Assembly: GCF_000212375.1 (NCBI RefSeq)
Contig: NC_015501.1
Coordinates: forward strand, 1,674,001-1,738,000
Origin: Porphyromonas asaccharolytica DSM 20707
Lineage (GTDB): Bacteria > Bacteroidota > Bacteroidia > Bacteroidales > Porphyromonadaceae
Direction: 5' to 3'
Length of the DNA stretch: 64,000 nt
Numbering within the stretch: position 1 is the stretch's first letter; every line of letters starts with the position of its first letter. The notes under the pieces are model-generated. The model saw nothing but the letters and a program-made list of their open reading frames with translations. It was not told the origin of the DNA and did not search any database. This document shows, piece by piece, positions 35,501 through 43,702 of this stretch. The position numbers were made by a program, and so were the translations under genes.

Positions 35501-35548
35501 CGCGCTGCAGAGAAGCTCGCACAGCTTCGCCAGAGCACCGCTCGCTAA
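32537..35548 (+). CDS. Very large periplasmic or surface TPR-repeat protein
   Basis: The 1003-residue product begins with a signal peptide (cut probably after QLQAQ, near residue 25) and is otherwise almost entirely helical tetratricopeptide-like repeats: for example ARLGDAHYMQGHYTPAVRYY, AMYDQGRAMELSGQQAEAIG and SLLAHYYLADIYDRAGKEEE. Such solenoids are protein-interaction scaffolds. No catalytic motif was seen. It opens a plus-strand cluster with an outer-membrane protein gene 42 bases downstream, which suggests a joint role at the outer membrane. I do not recognise a specific function. Confidence 0.85.
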   Translation: MNYKGYLYTLLLCGQLPLAYQLQAQETFSIPTEQHAIEVTLAAGSPLRTTTLLSSTQRLSKADGWFATYGAHLLGRPSAAAELEEYITTDPISRQAQVARIARATHYLYNKEYNRARHTLEQVREQTLTSEMRSEWQVKMAYALLLSGRPVEQVEQLFEMTAAGDDYWSDVARLYLAQLYIAQNDLDKAERTLLPIQDQGDLQYDARLGLARIALYRQNYQSVLTHTEALATARLSEEQRAESQIIEANAWYRLEEPSKAIERLAPLSDQNASLLTPEDQLILAAAYMETERTEQAIPHLLLATRGDAETSGVANLYLARARRDMGLYSEALASYQVAADRAVAPTIREAAMYEQVLLMRSKASGSFGQEVRLCEEFLNTFSQSAHREAMEHFLIESYYRSPDYLTSLASIGRIQRPSTIIVEAQCYLLNQLTQQAQQAGDLALAQRYNQQAQQLTTKSAHHTEAELLGAQLLSQQGAYKQAAQALTAILSKRAASSKQLQIARYLLGYSQIRQQQYGAATQTLSILLQEGTLDNTLQADVHARLGDAHYMQGHYTPAVRYYEEAYRLAPDNQVYALYMLSDIEGLKKDYKAQIAALDKLVARHPNSLYKPRAMYDQGRAMELSGQQAEAIGAFTRLTQEYPQSEYGRKAALQLALLYYNRNETSRAIETYKALLAEAPQSGEAKQAYEALKSIYIEEGRSTEFVQYANSIGGSYSINESEAMSISFETAERAYQSRQPQAERLLKEYLALKPQGASSLLAHYYLADIYDRAGKEEEALALYERIYPSRKQLSQELHIGLLQKMSAMRIQQRAYAQALPLQQELLTLPLEPASYQTTLLSATESALQAGQYEWVIKVVAPQLDKAKGWSQEQLDLLTCRLATSYLKTGRGNQIESLLKPLVARIETYAGTQGTLLLAQYYVSNKIQQSYSKQLLDKLVNDAYPDPELSAETIITLSDWYLTKGDPDTARLYLESLLKNYTDETSPIRQRAAEKLAQLRQSTAR

Positions 35549-35590
35549 TATCCCTCTACCCTACTATTCCAACGATTAAGTCTACAAGCG

Positions 35591-37399
35591 ATGAAACGAC
35601 TATATAGTCTCCTCCTAATCCTGCTCAGCACACTACTCCCAGCTTTAGCTCAAAACACCAAAACATTGGCCGAGCGTGACACGATCAGCCGTGAGGTTAC
35701 CGTGGTGAGCGACAAGGTGAGACAGATCGATGACACCAATCCTATCTTTACCCCTATACCTCTGACGAAGCCTCAGGTAGAGCGCTACAATCCAGCCACA
35801 CCTCGCTCCACGAGAGACTTCACGCCGACCCTTTCGCCAGCACCGACGCCTCAGCTGTCGGGCTTTGCCCGTGAGGTGCCTCAGCCTTACAATGGCATTA
35901 TGGCTCGCCTCTTCGGAGGCTATGCGCCTGCCTTCGGTGGGGATCTGGCGGGTCAGTGGCACTTCGGGAGCCAGCACAACGTTCTTTCCTTCGATCTGAC
36001 GCATCGATCGGAGCTTTTCTCGCTCAGCAAGAACTGGCCAAACCGCTCTGTGCATGGGCCGATTGATGAGTCCGATGCGGACTATCACTACCTCGAGGAA
36101 GTCCCCGACCAAACCAATATGTACCGTCACGCTACTGAGGGAGTCCTAGGCTACAGCTATCACTGGCGAGAGAGTATGATCAAGCTGCAGGGAGGCATAC
36201 GCAGCCACATCTTTGCGCATACGCCTACACAGCAGAGGATGGAGCTAGGCACGATACCCCTACTAGACCGCACCCGCTGGCAAGATGCGCTGCGCGAGTA
36301 CAGTCTGACGGGACGCATAGACAACCTACAGGCGCAGAACTGGTCTTTCGACCTTGGTGCGCGCTATGCTTTCCTATCCCACTCGTTGCCCAGTCCAGCC
36401 CAAAAGGATCTCATCGCTAACGAGTACATGCACGTGATCGATGCTGATGGAGCCACCGCTGTGCAGCTCTCTGACGACTGGTCTCTAGGACTAGGCGCCG
36501 ATATGCGTATCCGCACAGGCCAGCCGTCACAGCTCTTCCTCCTAGGAGCGCACCCACAGTTCCGCTATCGTGGGTTCGTTAACTTTGCCGATCTAGACTT
36601 TTCAGGCGGTGTGGGCGTGGACTTTGCCAACCAAGAGGTGCTAGTTTATCCAGAGGTTCGTCTATCGCTCTCTGACCAGAGAAGCTGGGAGTGGTACCTG
36701 CAGGCGTCAGGCGGACTACAGGATGTCAACCCCTTTGACTATCTAGCCCGCATACCAGGCATCATGCTCGACGCACTACCTAGACCCGAGCGTCAGCAGC
36801 TAGGCTCTCGCACAGGAGTCAAGCTCCAGCTTGGCTCAGGCACTTACGAACTGTACGGCGGATACGATCACTATGCCCGCACTTACGGCTTCAACCTCCT
36901 ACCCTACTACACGGGCGAAGAGCTTTACGGCTCGTGGCTACAGTCGCAGCGCAATGAGTACACGAAGCTCGACATCTTCTATGCTGGTCTAGACCTCTCT
37001 ACCGTCATCGCACGAGTCTGTGAGCTAAGCCTCGGAGCGCAGTTTAACCGTCTTGCTAACTACACCTTCCGCGTCCCCAAGCCTTACTTCCAAGGCTATG
37101 CGAAGTTGGCCGTCCGTCCTACGAAGCGCCTAGACCTTCGTGGGGTGGTCTACTACGACACCAGTCTCACGACCAAGATCCTGCACCCCGCCCAAGCTCC
37201 CGAAACAGGGCTTCGCGAGGGTGCTGCTAGGGGTTCGCTCACAAGACTCACCGCTGAGGTGACGGCGCAGTATCGCTTGACAAAGATGTGGACGCTCTTT
37301 GCCACTTTCGACAGTCAGCACTATGGACTAGGTGCTTACGACATGTCACAGCCCTACAGTGGGCGCATTGGTGTACAGTTTAACTGGTCCGCTTTATAA
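35591..37399 (+). CDS. Predicted outer-membrane beta-barrel protein
   Basis: A 602-residue exported protein: signal peptide MKRLYSLLLILLSTLLPALA, a Pro/Thr-rich N-terminal stretch of about 80 residues, then a long series of alternating amphipathic strands rich in Tyr, Phe, Trp, Gly and Asp (such as GYDHYARTYGFNLLPYY and LRGVVYYDTSLTTK), as in outer-membrane barrels. The last residues RIGVQFNWSAL look like a final strand. No TonB box or plug domain was recognised. The pairing with the TPR gene upstream suggests assembly or transport at the outer membrane; substrate unknown. Confidence 0.7.
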   Translation: MKRLYSLLLILLSTLLPALAQNTKTLAERDTISREVTVVSDKVRQIDDTNPIFTPIPLTKPQVERYNPATPRSTRDFTPTLSPAPTPQLSGFAREVPQPYNGIMARLFGGYAPAFGGDLAGQWHFGSQHNVLSFDLTHRSELFSLSKNWPNRSVHGPIDESDADYHYLEEVPDQTNMYRHATEGVLGYSYHWRESMIKLQGGIRSHIFAHTPTQQRMELGTIPLLDRTRWQDALREYSLTGRIDNLQAQNWSFDLGARYAFLSHSLPSPAQKDLIANEYMHVIDADGATAVQLSDDWSLGLGADMRIRTGQPSQLFLLGAHPQFRYRGFVNFADLDFSGGVGVDFANQEVLVYPEVRLSLSDQRSWEWYLQASGGLQDVNPFDYLARIPGIMLDALPRPERQQLGSRTGVKLQLGSGTYELYGGYDHYARTYGFNLLPYYTGEELYGSWLQSQRNEYTKLDIFYAGLDLSTVIARVCELSLGAQFNRLANYTFRVPKPYFQGYAKLAVRPTKRLDLRGVVYYDTSLTTKILHPAQAPETGLREGAARGSLTRLTAEVTAQYRLTKMWTLFATFDSQHYGLGAYDMSQPYSGRIGVQFNWSAL

Positions 37400-37410
37400 T
37401 AAGGAGTAAT

Positions 37411-38673
37411 ATGATGAATCAAGCAAAGAGTGGCGGCTATAAGTTCCTCGCCATCAAAGATCGTGACTGCCTACTCGGGAGCAATGGCGAGATCGCTCTA
37501 GAGGATCGCGAAGCTCTCCTAGAGGTGCAGGAGGAGTATGCCCTGCGTGTGGCGGTCGCCAGCGAAGCTCCTATGACTAGTCTCCTGAATATCTCGGAGC
37601 AGCTGCAGCTACCACGCAACAGTGGCTACATCATCTCCCATCTAGGCGCACGCATTCACAACTGTCGCACGGGTCGTGAGCTAGCCTCTCGTCCTCTCCG
37701 TGCGGAGCAGCTCACGCATCTCTATGAGCTGGTCGATAGCGACTATACGCTGGCGCTCATAGGCGAGAAAGCACTCTACGCCACCAAGACCCATCAGCCA
37801 CGTATCCTCCAGCTAGCCAAGCTCTGGAGCATGCCGATCCTAGACTTGACCAAGGCAGATGAGCCCTTCAAAGCTCCCGCCGAGCCAATCTTTAGAGCCC
37901 TCATCTTAGCCAGACAAGATCGCCTGGCTAAGCTGAGCGACCAGCTCAACGCAGGACAAGGTTTGACCGCCACCCTCTACGATGAGCCGATGAATGAGCT
38001 CTCGATCGTAGCCTCTGGCGTCAGCCTGCGAGGAGCGCTCGACTTTATCCTCGACCGACTAGACCTCAACCAGCAAAACATCATCGCCGTCGGCACTACC
38101 CTAGAGGATGTCGCCATGGTACAGCGTGCTGGACTAGGCGTAGCTATGGCAAACGCTCCCGAGCCACTCAAGAGCTGCGCCGACTACATCACCACCTCTT
38201 GCGATGCTGCGGGCTTAGCCCACATGATCACCAAGCAGATCAAGCTGCGCTACGACGGAGTCCCCTTTGATCCAGAAGATGCCAACGAGATCATGCCCAA
38301 CACGCTCATGGGTACGCTCGGTATGCGCTGCACGGAGATAGCCCGTGGCTATGTCACGGGTACGATGCCCGTGGACAATCGCACGCGACAACCGATGGGC
38401 ATACTGCACGGAGGGGCTTCGCTAGCCTTTGCAGAGACCCTTGCAGGACTAGGATCAGTAGCCATAGCTAACGAAGGCGAGATACAAGTCGGCATGCAGG
38501 TGAGTGGCTACCACGTCTCTTCGACAGTCGTCGGAGACACCGTGCGCGGCGTCGCCACGATACTTCACAAGGGGCGCAGCACGCATGTCTGGAACGTAGA
38601 CATCTACTCCACCCAGAGTGGCAAGCTCATTTGCACTTGCCGTGTCATCAACAGTATCATCAAGCAGCGCTAA
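37411..38673 (+). CDS. Fusion of a degenerate HAD (Cof-type) domain with a hotdog acyl-CoA thioesterase
   Basis: In this 420-residue protein, residues 1-275 follow the Cof/HAD phosphatase fold (KFLAIKDRDCLLGSNGEI, then GLGVAMANAPEPLKSCADYI), but the catalytic sites differ from the family: DxDGT-LL is KDRDC-LL, the lysine before GxAL is lost (VSLRGAL, 204-210), and GDxxND is GTTLED (228-233). Residues 295-420 form a complete PaaI/MenI-like hotdog thioesterase with GILHGGASLAFAETLAG (HGG 333-335, Glu342). The likely activity is acyl-CoA hydrolysis, perhaps of the menaquinone intermediate DHNA-CoA; the HAD part is probably structural or regulatory. AAGGAG precedes the ATG, unusual in this genome. 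Confidence 0.85.
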   Translation: MMNQAKSGGYKFLAIKDRDCLLGSNGEIALEDREALLEVQEEYALRVAVASEAPMTSLLNISEQLQLPRNSGYIISHLGARIHNCRTGRELASRPLRAEQLTHLYELVDSDYTLALIGEKALYATKTHQPRILQLAKLWSMPILDLTKADEPFKAPAEPIFRALILARQDRLAKLSDQLNAGQGLTATLYDEPMNELSIVASGVSLRGALDFILDRLDLNQQNIIAVGTTLEDVAMVQRAGLGVAMANAPEPLKSCADYITTSCDAAGLAHMITKQIKLRYDGVPFDPEDANEIMPNTLMGTLGMRCTEIARGYVTGTMPVDNRTRQPMGILHGGASLAFAETLAGLGSVAIANEGEIQVGMQVSGYHVSSTVVGDTVRGVATILHKGRSTHVWNVDIYSTQSGKLICTCRVINSIIKQR

Positions 38674-38688
38674 GCATCGGCACACGCT

Positions 38689-39921
38689 ATGAGCCAACTC
38701 CTAGAGCGATTTCTCCGCTACGTAAAGGTGCACACCACCTCCGATCCGAATAGTCCGACGAAGCCCTCGACACCCTGTCAGTGGGACTTGCTCCACCTGC
38801 TTCACACCGAGCTAACGGAGCTACAGATACCCTCCACCTGCTACGATGCAGGCTATCTGATAGCGCAAATCCCTGCCACCGTTGGCTACGAAGAGGTGCC
38901 CCGCATCGCTCTCCTCGCTCATGTAGACACCTCGCCCGAAGCTCCTGGCGAAAGGGTTTCACCCTGTCTCCACCCCAACTACGACGGCAAAACTATCCAG
39001 CTCAAGGGCAGCACACTGAACCCCAGCAACTACCCCGACCTGCTGCGCTATGTGGGGCATACGCTCATCACGAGCGATGGGACGACGCTCCTCGGAGCCG
39101 ATGACAAGGCAGGCGTCGCTATTTTGATGACCCTTGCTGCGGAGCTTCAGAGCAAGCCCGAGCTAGCGCACGGACCTATCGCACTAGCCTTCACGACAGA
39201 CGAAGAGGTCGGGCGAGGACTAGAGACCTTTGACGAGAGCCAGCTTCAGGCGACCTATGCCTACACCATCGACGGAGGACTCGAGGGCGAGTTTGAGTAC
39301 GAATGCTTTCACGCAGCCTCTGCACGCATCACCGCTACGGGACACAACGTCCACCCAGGCAGCGCCTACCACACGATGCGTCACGCACTTCAGTCGCTCA
39401 TCAAGCTCGACTACAGACTAGGTTACACGCACGAGCGACCCGAGGTGACCCAGGGACGGGAAGGCTTCCTGCACCTATGTCACATGTCGGGCGATGTCTC
39501 GTTCGCAACTGCTGAGTACATCATTCGCGACCACGACCGCCAGCTCCTAGAGCAGCGCATAGCACGCATCCGAGAGGTAGCTCAGCAGATCAACGAAGAG
39601 CCACACACCGCACAGCTAGCGGTCGAAGTCTCCTACCAGTACCGCAACATGTACGACTACATCGCTCCGCACCCAGAGGTCATCGAGCACGCTATCGCAG
39701 CCTATGAGGCGGTCGGTGTCAAGCCTATCATCCAGCCGATACGGGGCGGCACCGACGGGGCGGTTCTCTCGGAGCGAGGCATCCCCTGCCCCAACATTTT
39801 CACCAGTGGGGGCAACTTCCACTCCCTCCACGAGTACTGCTCGCTCGATGCTATGGAGCGCTGCCTCGCCATCCTGACGCAGCTAGTCCGTCGCTATGCC
39901 GCATCGCAGGCCTTAGACTAA
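38689..39921 (+). CDS. pepT: Peptidase T (aminotripeptidase)
   Basis: PepT is a cytoplasmic zinc enzyme that removes the N-terminal residue of tripeptides, important for a peptide-fermenting organism. The 410 residues show the M20 family layout: LLAHVDTSPEAPG with the first zinc ligand, GADDKAGVAILMTLA, FTTDEEVGRGLE with the catalytic glutamate, and the C-terminal IRGGTDGAVLSERGIPCPNIFTSG and FHSLHEY. Full length. It starts 15 bases after the HAD/hotdog gene and ends the cluster with a strong terminator. Confidence 0.96.
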   Translation: MSQLLERFLRYVKVHTTSDPNSPTKPSTPCQWDLLHLLHTELTELQIPSTCYDAGYLIAQIPATVGYEEVPRIALLAHVDTSPEAPGERVSPCLHPNYDGKTIQLKGSTLNPSNYPDLLRYVGHTLITSDGTTLLGADDKAGVAILMTLAAELQSKPELAHGPIALAFTTDEEVGRGLETFDESQLQATYAYTIDGGLEGEFEYECFHAASARITATGHNVHPGSAYHTMRHALQSLIKLDYRLGYTHERPEVTQGREGFLHLCHMSGDVSFATAEYIIRDHDRQLLEQRIARIREVAQQINEEPHTAQLAVEVSYQYRNMYDYIAPHPEVIEHAIAAYEAVGVKPIIQPIRGGTDGAVLSERGIPCPNIFTSGGNFHSLHEYCSLDAMERCLAILTQLVRRYAASQALD

Positions 39922-39940
39922 GAGCCAACGCATTAAATCT

Positions 39941-39990
39941 GTAGCCCGCTAGTAGGTCTCCCCTCCTACCAGCGGGCTACATTCTTTTTT
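39941..39990 (+). terminator. Terminator after pepT
   Basis: GTAGCCCGCTAGTAGG (39941-39956) pairs with CCTACCAGCGGGCTAC (39965-39980) with one small mismatch, followed by ATTCTTTTTT. Confidence 0.9.
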
Positions 39991-40093
39991 AGCAGCCCCT
40001 TGCTACAATAAGGTGCTGTCAAAGAGCCTTCATATCATGCTGAACTTGTGACAGATACGAGTTTCAAAAGTTGTTGCCCTTTTGGATTTTTTT

Positions 40094-40137
40094 AGTTCCA
40101 ACGGAGGAACTTTTTAGTTCCAAGGGAGGAACCGTTG
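40094..40137. repeat. 22-bp repeat array E (TTCC...GGAA type, two units)
   Basis: Two adjacent 22-bp units, each AGTTCCAAxGGAGGAAC plus a spacer (40094-40115 and 40116-40137). Cores are imperfect palindromes GTTCC...GGAAC. Located between pepT and a lipoprotein gene. Confidence 0.75.
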
Positions 40138-40168
40138 ATCAGACCAGGGGGGAGTCTCTTTGTTTTCG

Positions 40169-40176
40169 TACCTTTG
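40169..40176 (+). promoter_or_regulatory. Putative -7 box for the lipoprotein gene
   Basis: TACCTTTG, 108 bases before the ATG at 40284. A TTTG lies only six bases upstream and no -33 box is at the usual distance. Confidence 0.4.
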
Positions 40177-40283
40177 TCCGCAGGGGAGGTCGATTTCTTC
40201 AGTTTGATGACAATGATCATCTGCTGTGGGTGCCTCCCTTTGCTATTTAGCTCTGATATATACACTAACAAGGTTAGAATACT

Positions 40284-41924
40284 ATGAATAAGCAAATCTA
40301 TTTGGCCCTTGCATTGATCTTGTCAACTTGCTTTGGGCTAGTCAGTTGTAGCCCCAGCTCTCCAGATGATGGTGGCGATCCCAACAAAAAGGACACGATC
40401 CCGATGGGCGAGTACACACCTATCTATGAGCTAGATGCTGACGGCAATCTGAAGCATCTGCCGATACCCTTCGTAGACTTTACGGCGGGGGAATTGCCGC
40501 TCAAGAAGTGGGAGGCCGCCCACGGAGCCATACTACAAACGGAGAAGGTATCCGAGTTCAAAGACAAAAAAGTCAAGAGCTACGTCTTCAACACCCAGGA
40601 CAAGAGTGGCAAGCAGCCGCTACGCATCTATCTCGTCGGCGATGCGGGTCAGGGCAAACTGCAAGTATCCACCCTACTTCTAGACAAAAAGCTTGTCTAC
40701 GCCGAAGATGGCACCATCAGACAAGACTTCGACATTATGACCATCAATGACGGCTTTGAGGCACTAGATAAGAACTCCAGTAAGACGCCTATGTACCGCA
40801 AGGGCAACCTTGTCGTGGGTGTCTCTCTAGCTGACACTCCAGGCTTTGCGCAGCTCTCATTTATCCCGATGCCTGGGTCGGTTGCTACGGGCAACTTTGA
40901 CAAGAGTCTCAAGGACTTCCCCTTCGCCAGCAAGAAAGCTCAGGAGACCTCTCTCGATGAGATCCGCAAGTATGAGGCTGCTCTAGGACTCAGACAGGAG
41001 AAGGCACAGAGTGATCCCAAGCGTGCCAACTTCATCGCGAAGGACAAGAAGAAGGGCAACTTCGACCTAGTCGCTTACTACCCACAGGGCTACACGTCCA
41101 AGGGAGAAACTTACAAGCCTGGTATCCTGGCACTCAGCTATGCACTCACCCTAGATATGGTCGAGAGCAATCCCGATGTAGCCGAGTGGTTTGTACGCAA
41201 CGGCTTTAGCAAGCCTCAGAAGTCAGACATTAGCGACAAGACCTTCACCAGCGAAAACGACTACTACACGCTCCTCATCATGGAGGGTGGTCAGGGTATC
41301 GCCTTTAGCTTCTCTGCCAAGGAGGAGGCTCCCACACCACCCCCCGCAGAGGACACCAGCATCTTCCCCTCTTACAACTTTGGCGAGAAGTTCAACCCCG
41401 CTGACGTGCCTACCCCGGGGACACCCGCAGGCTCTATCTACACCAGTGAGATGGCTAAGGGGGAGAACGTCACCTACAACGCTCCTGGAAAAGGCGATGA
41501 TGGCAAGATAGACTATTCCTCTACTTACCTGCAAGTCTTAATTAAAAGCCCTCAAAAAGATTCTTCCGCCGCCATTAATGGCTATTACTACTACCCCTCT
41601 TACAATGCCACCGAGGCCACTATGCACGTTTACGATAATGGTGGACTAGCCATCAACCACGCTAAGAAGTTTAAGACGGGTATCGACAAGGAGCTCAAAG
41701 CTGTCCTCGAGAAAGCGGGCTACCAATACACTGGTACGGATACAAGTAGTCTAGGCAACGAATATTGGTACTACTACAACGCCAAGGAGAATGTATCACT
41801 ACATATAGTGAAGCTCTCGGGGCTAGGATCTTCTACTATGTCTGCGTCTTTCTTCCCTGGCGATGACTACAAGCCACAAGCGGGCAAGCAAATCCGCCTA
41901 AACACGCGCTACTTACGCCGCTAA
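40284..41924 (+). CDS. Surface or periplasmic lipoprotein, apparently built of three related domains
   Basis: The 546-residue product has a type II signal peptide with lipobox GLVSC (Cys22), followed by a flexible Ser/Asp/Gly stretch. By eye three segments (about residues 50-205, 210-355 and 395-535) share a pattern: strands, a helical pair, a GF or GY turn, an aromatic strand such as EYWYYYNA, and a closing strand (AQLSFIP, IAFSFSA, MSASFFP). This suggests internal triplication of one domain; a proline-rich linker (EEAPTPPPAEDTS) separates the last copy. No known family was recognised. It is a single-gene unit with a terminator behind it. Confidence 0.75.
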   Translation: MNKQIYLALALILSTCFGLVSCSPSSPDDGGDPNKKDTIPMGEYTPIYELDADGNLKHLPIPFVDFTAGELPLKKWEAAHGAILQTEKVSEFKDKKVKSYVFNTQDKSGKQPLRIYLVGDAGQGKLQVSTLLLDKKLVYAEDGTIRQDFDIMTINDGFEALDKNSSKTPMYRKGNLVVGVSLADTPGFAQLSFIPMPGSVATGNFDKSLKDFPFASKKAQETSLDEIRKYEAALGLRQEKAQSDPKRANFIAKDKKKGNFDLVAYYPQGYTSKGETYKPGILALSYALTLDMVESNPDVAEWFVRNGFSKPQKSDISDKTFTSENDYYTLLIMEGGQGIAFSFSAKEEAPTPPPAEDTSIFPSYNFGEKFNPADVPTPGTPAGSIYTSEMAKGENVTYNAPGKGDDGKIDYSSTYLQVLIKSPQKDSSAAINGYYYYPSYNATEATMHVYDNGGLAINHAKKFKTGIDKELKAVLEKAGYQYTGTDTSSLGNEYWYYYNAKENVSLHIVKLSGLGSSTMSASFFPGDDYKPQAGKQIRLNTRYLRR

Positions 41925-41972
41925 GCAAGAGCCTGTCGTCCCAGTACGACACTTCCAGCGCACTAAACAGAG

Positions 41973-42013
41973 CAAGAGCCTACTCGCTAATCAGCGGGCA
42001 GGCTCTTGTTTTA
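41973..42013 (+). terminator. Terminator after the lipoprotein gene
   Basis: CAAGAGCCT (41973-41981) pairs with AGGCTCTTG (42000-42008); the inner part GCTAATCAGC adds more pairing. TTTTAT follows. Confidence 0.85.
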
Positions 42014-42064
42014 TCTCGCTATTTCTCTACGTCAGCCACCTATCGGGCGCTTCGTTTGTTAACT

Positions 42065-42163
42065 TTCCAAAAAGCTTCCAAGCTTGGAAAAATAAATTTC
42101 CAAGGGAGGAAACTTTCTTTTCCAAGGGAGGAAATGTTTCGTTCCAACAGAGGAAAGGAAGCT
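42065..42163. repeat. 22-bp repeat array F (TTCC...GGAA type, four and a half units)
   Basis: A half unit (42065-42075) and four full 22-bp units at 42076, 42098, 42120 and 42142. The first core TTCCAAGCTTGGAA is a perfect palindrome; the next are TTCCAAGGGAGGAA twice and TTCCAACAGAGGAA. It lies between convergent genes. Confidence 0.85.
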
Positions 42164-42238
42164 GACCTCTGTTGAGACGTTTACACGTCCCAACTAAACA
42201 ACGAAAGATAGGTGTAGTGCTTAGTGCTAGCTCTTATA

Positions 42239-43135
42239 CTAGCTTTTGGGCAGCGGGACTAAGATGGGCAGTTGCTGCTTTTGGATTGTGATCTCGATGC
42301 GACGTCCCAGCTCGATGAGCTCACCGTCGACCTGCGCATAGTCCTCCTTCTCACGCTCTATGATGAGATGATCCGTGCGATAAATGTCGATAGAGGCACT
42401 CTCATCCACACGCTTTGTGAAGAGACTGATGGCCACTTGAGGAGCTTTGAGTAAAGACATATCTCTAATGACCACCACGTCAAAGAGTCCGTCATCTAGC
42501 TCGGCATCAGGTGCGATGATCGCATTATTGCCATACTGATCCGCATTAGCGCAGGTCACGAGGAAGGCTTTCTGCTCGATCACCTCACCATTGAGATGTA
42601 GACGATAGAGCGAGGACTTGTGCTTGATAAACTGATCGACCGTCGAGAGAACGTAGGAGAGCGGCCCTCGAAAGTTCTTCTGATCATAGCTAGCGGTCAC
42701 CTGCGCATCAAAGCCCACGCCGAAGGTCACGAAAAAGGGAACTCCATCGGCCTCGCAGCAGTCAATCCGCTTGACATACCCTCGGCGAATAACCTCTAGG
42801 GCAGCTTCGGGGTCCAGCGGGATGTCTAGTGAGCGCGCCAATCCATTGCCCGAACCCATCGGGACGATACCGAGAGACATATCCGTAGGACGCACTGCGT
42901 TGGCTACCTCATTGATCGTACCATCCCCACCGATCGCGATAACCGTGTCAAAGCCTTGACCAGCTATATCCTTGATGATGCGATCGGCATGTCCCTCTCC
43001 ATTGGTATAGACGAAGTATAACTCACTGTCATTGTCCGAGAGCATATTAAATGCGAGCTCTGGCAGACTCGTCTTCCTAGAGGTGCCAGAGATAGGATTG
43101 ATGATGACAAGATACTTCTTTTGAGAGCTTAGCAT
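42239..43135 (-). CDS. Diacylglycerol kinase family (YegS/BmrU-like) lipid kinase
   Basis: A 298-residue cytoplasmic or membrane-associated kinase of the DAGK catalytic family. It opens LVIINPISGTSRK, has the nucleotide-binding motif IGGDGTINEVANAV near residues 68-81, and PMGSGNGLARSL typical of these enzymes. The lipid substrate cannot be told from sequence (diacylglycerol, sphingoid base or another lipid); Porphyromonas makes sphingolipids, so both are possible. It follows queF by 12 bases on the minus strand. Confidence 0.9.
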   Translation of the reverse strand: MLSSQKKYLVIINPISGTSRKTSLPELAFNMLSDNDSELYFVYTNGEGHADRIIKDIAGQGFDTVIAIGGDGTINEVANAVRPTDMSLGIVPMGSGNGLARSLDIPLDPEAALEVIRRGYVKRIDCCEADGVPFFVTFGVGFDAQVTASYDQKNFRGPLSYVLSTVDQFIKHKSSLYRLHLNGEVIEQKAFLVTCANADQYGNNAIIAPDAELDDGLFDVVVIRDMSLLKAPQVAISLFTKRVDESASIDIYRTDHLIIEREKEDYAQVDGELIELGRRIEITIQKQQLPILVPLPKS

Positions 43136-43147
43136 ACGACTAGATCT

Positions 43148-43639
43148 CTAGTGGTGGAAGGCGAGCATACGTTCACGAGCATACGACTCGTAGGGCGTGC
43201 CTGGACGACCGTAATTGCAAAAAGGCACAATGCTGATACCCCCTCGTGGAGAGAAGTCGCCCGTCACCTCGATATACTTCGGGTCCATCAGACGGATCAG
43301 GTCATCCATGATGATGTTCACACAATCCTCATGAAAGGCGCCATGCGAGCGAAAGCTAAAGAGATAGAGCTTGAGACTCTTGCTCTCGACCATACGCACG
43401 TCTGGGACATACTCTATATATATAGTGGCGAAGTCCGGCTGCCCGGTGATAGGACAGAGAGCTGTAAACTCAGGGCACTCGAAGCGTACGTGATAGTCTC
43501 GGTCTTGATGCCTATTCTCAAAAGCCTCCAGCACACTCGGATCGTAGTCCTGTGCGTAGACTGTGCGCTTATTGCCTAGGAGGGAGAGCCCCTCGACAGC
43601 TTTGTCACGAGCTCCTGAGGAAGATATAGTTTCTTTCAT
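43148..43639 (-). CDS. queF: NADPH-dependent 7-cyano-7-deazaguanine reductase QueF
   Basis: QueF reduces preQ0 to preQ1 in queuosine synthesis. The 163-residue product is the short unimodular type, with the nucleophile Cys62 and the proton donor Asp69 in CPITGQPD, and the NADPH-binding signature [13 protein letters not shown] followed by HGAFHEDC. A perfect 13-bp palindrome lies between phoH and this gene. It probably shares a transcript with the lipid kinase gene downstream. Confidence 0.96.
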   Translation of the reverse strand: MKETISSSGARDKAVEGLSLLGNKRTVYAQDYDPSVLEAFENRHQDRDYHVRFECPEFTALCPITGQPDFATIYIEYVPDVRMVESKSLKLYLFSFRSHGAFHEDCVNIIMDDLIRLMDPKYIEVTGDFSPRGGISIVPFCNYGRPGTPYESYARERMLAFHH

Positions 43640-43659
43640 ATTACAGATTTAGGATATTG

Positions 43660-43693
43660 TACTAGTGCTACTAAGCCTCTAGTAGCACTAGTA
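43660..43693. other. Intercistronic perfect hairpin between phoH and queF
   Basis: TACTAGTGCTACT (43660-43672) and AGTAGCACTAGTA (43681-43693) form a 13-bp stem with an 8-base loop. On the minus strand the following CAATATCC is not T-rich, so it may be a weak terminator or a processing site. Confidence 0.6.
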
Positions 43694-43702
43694 TCTATAG
43701 CA

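Noticed and set aside
35137-35607. Plus-strand frames overlapping the end of the TPR gene
   Set aside because: They are shadows in another frame of a strongly coding region.
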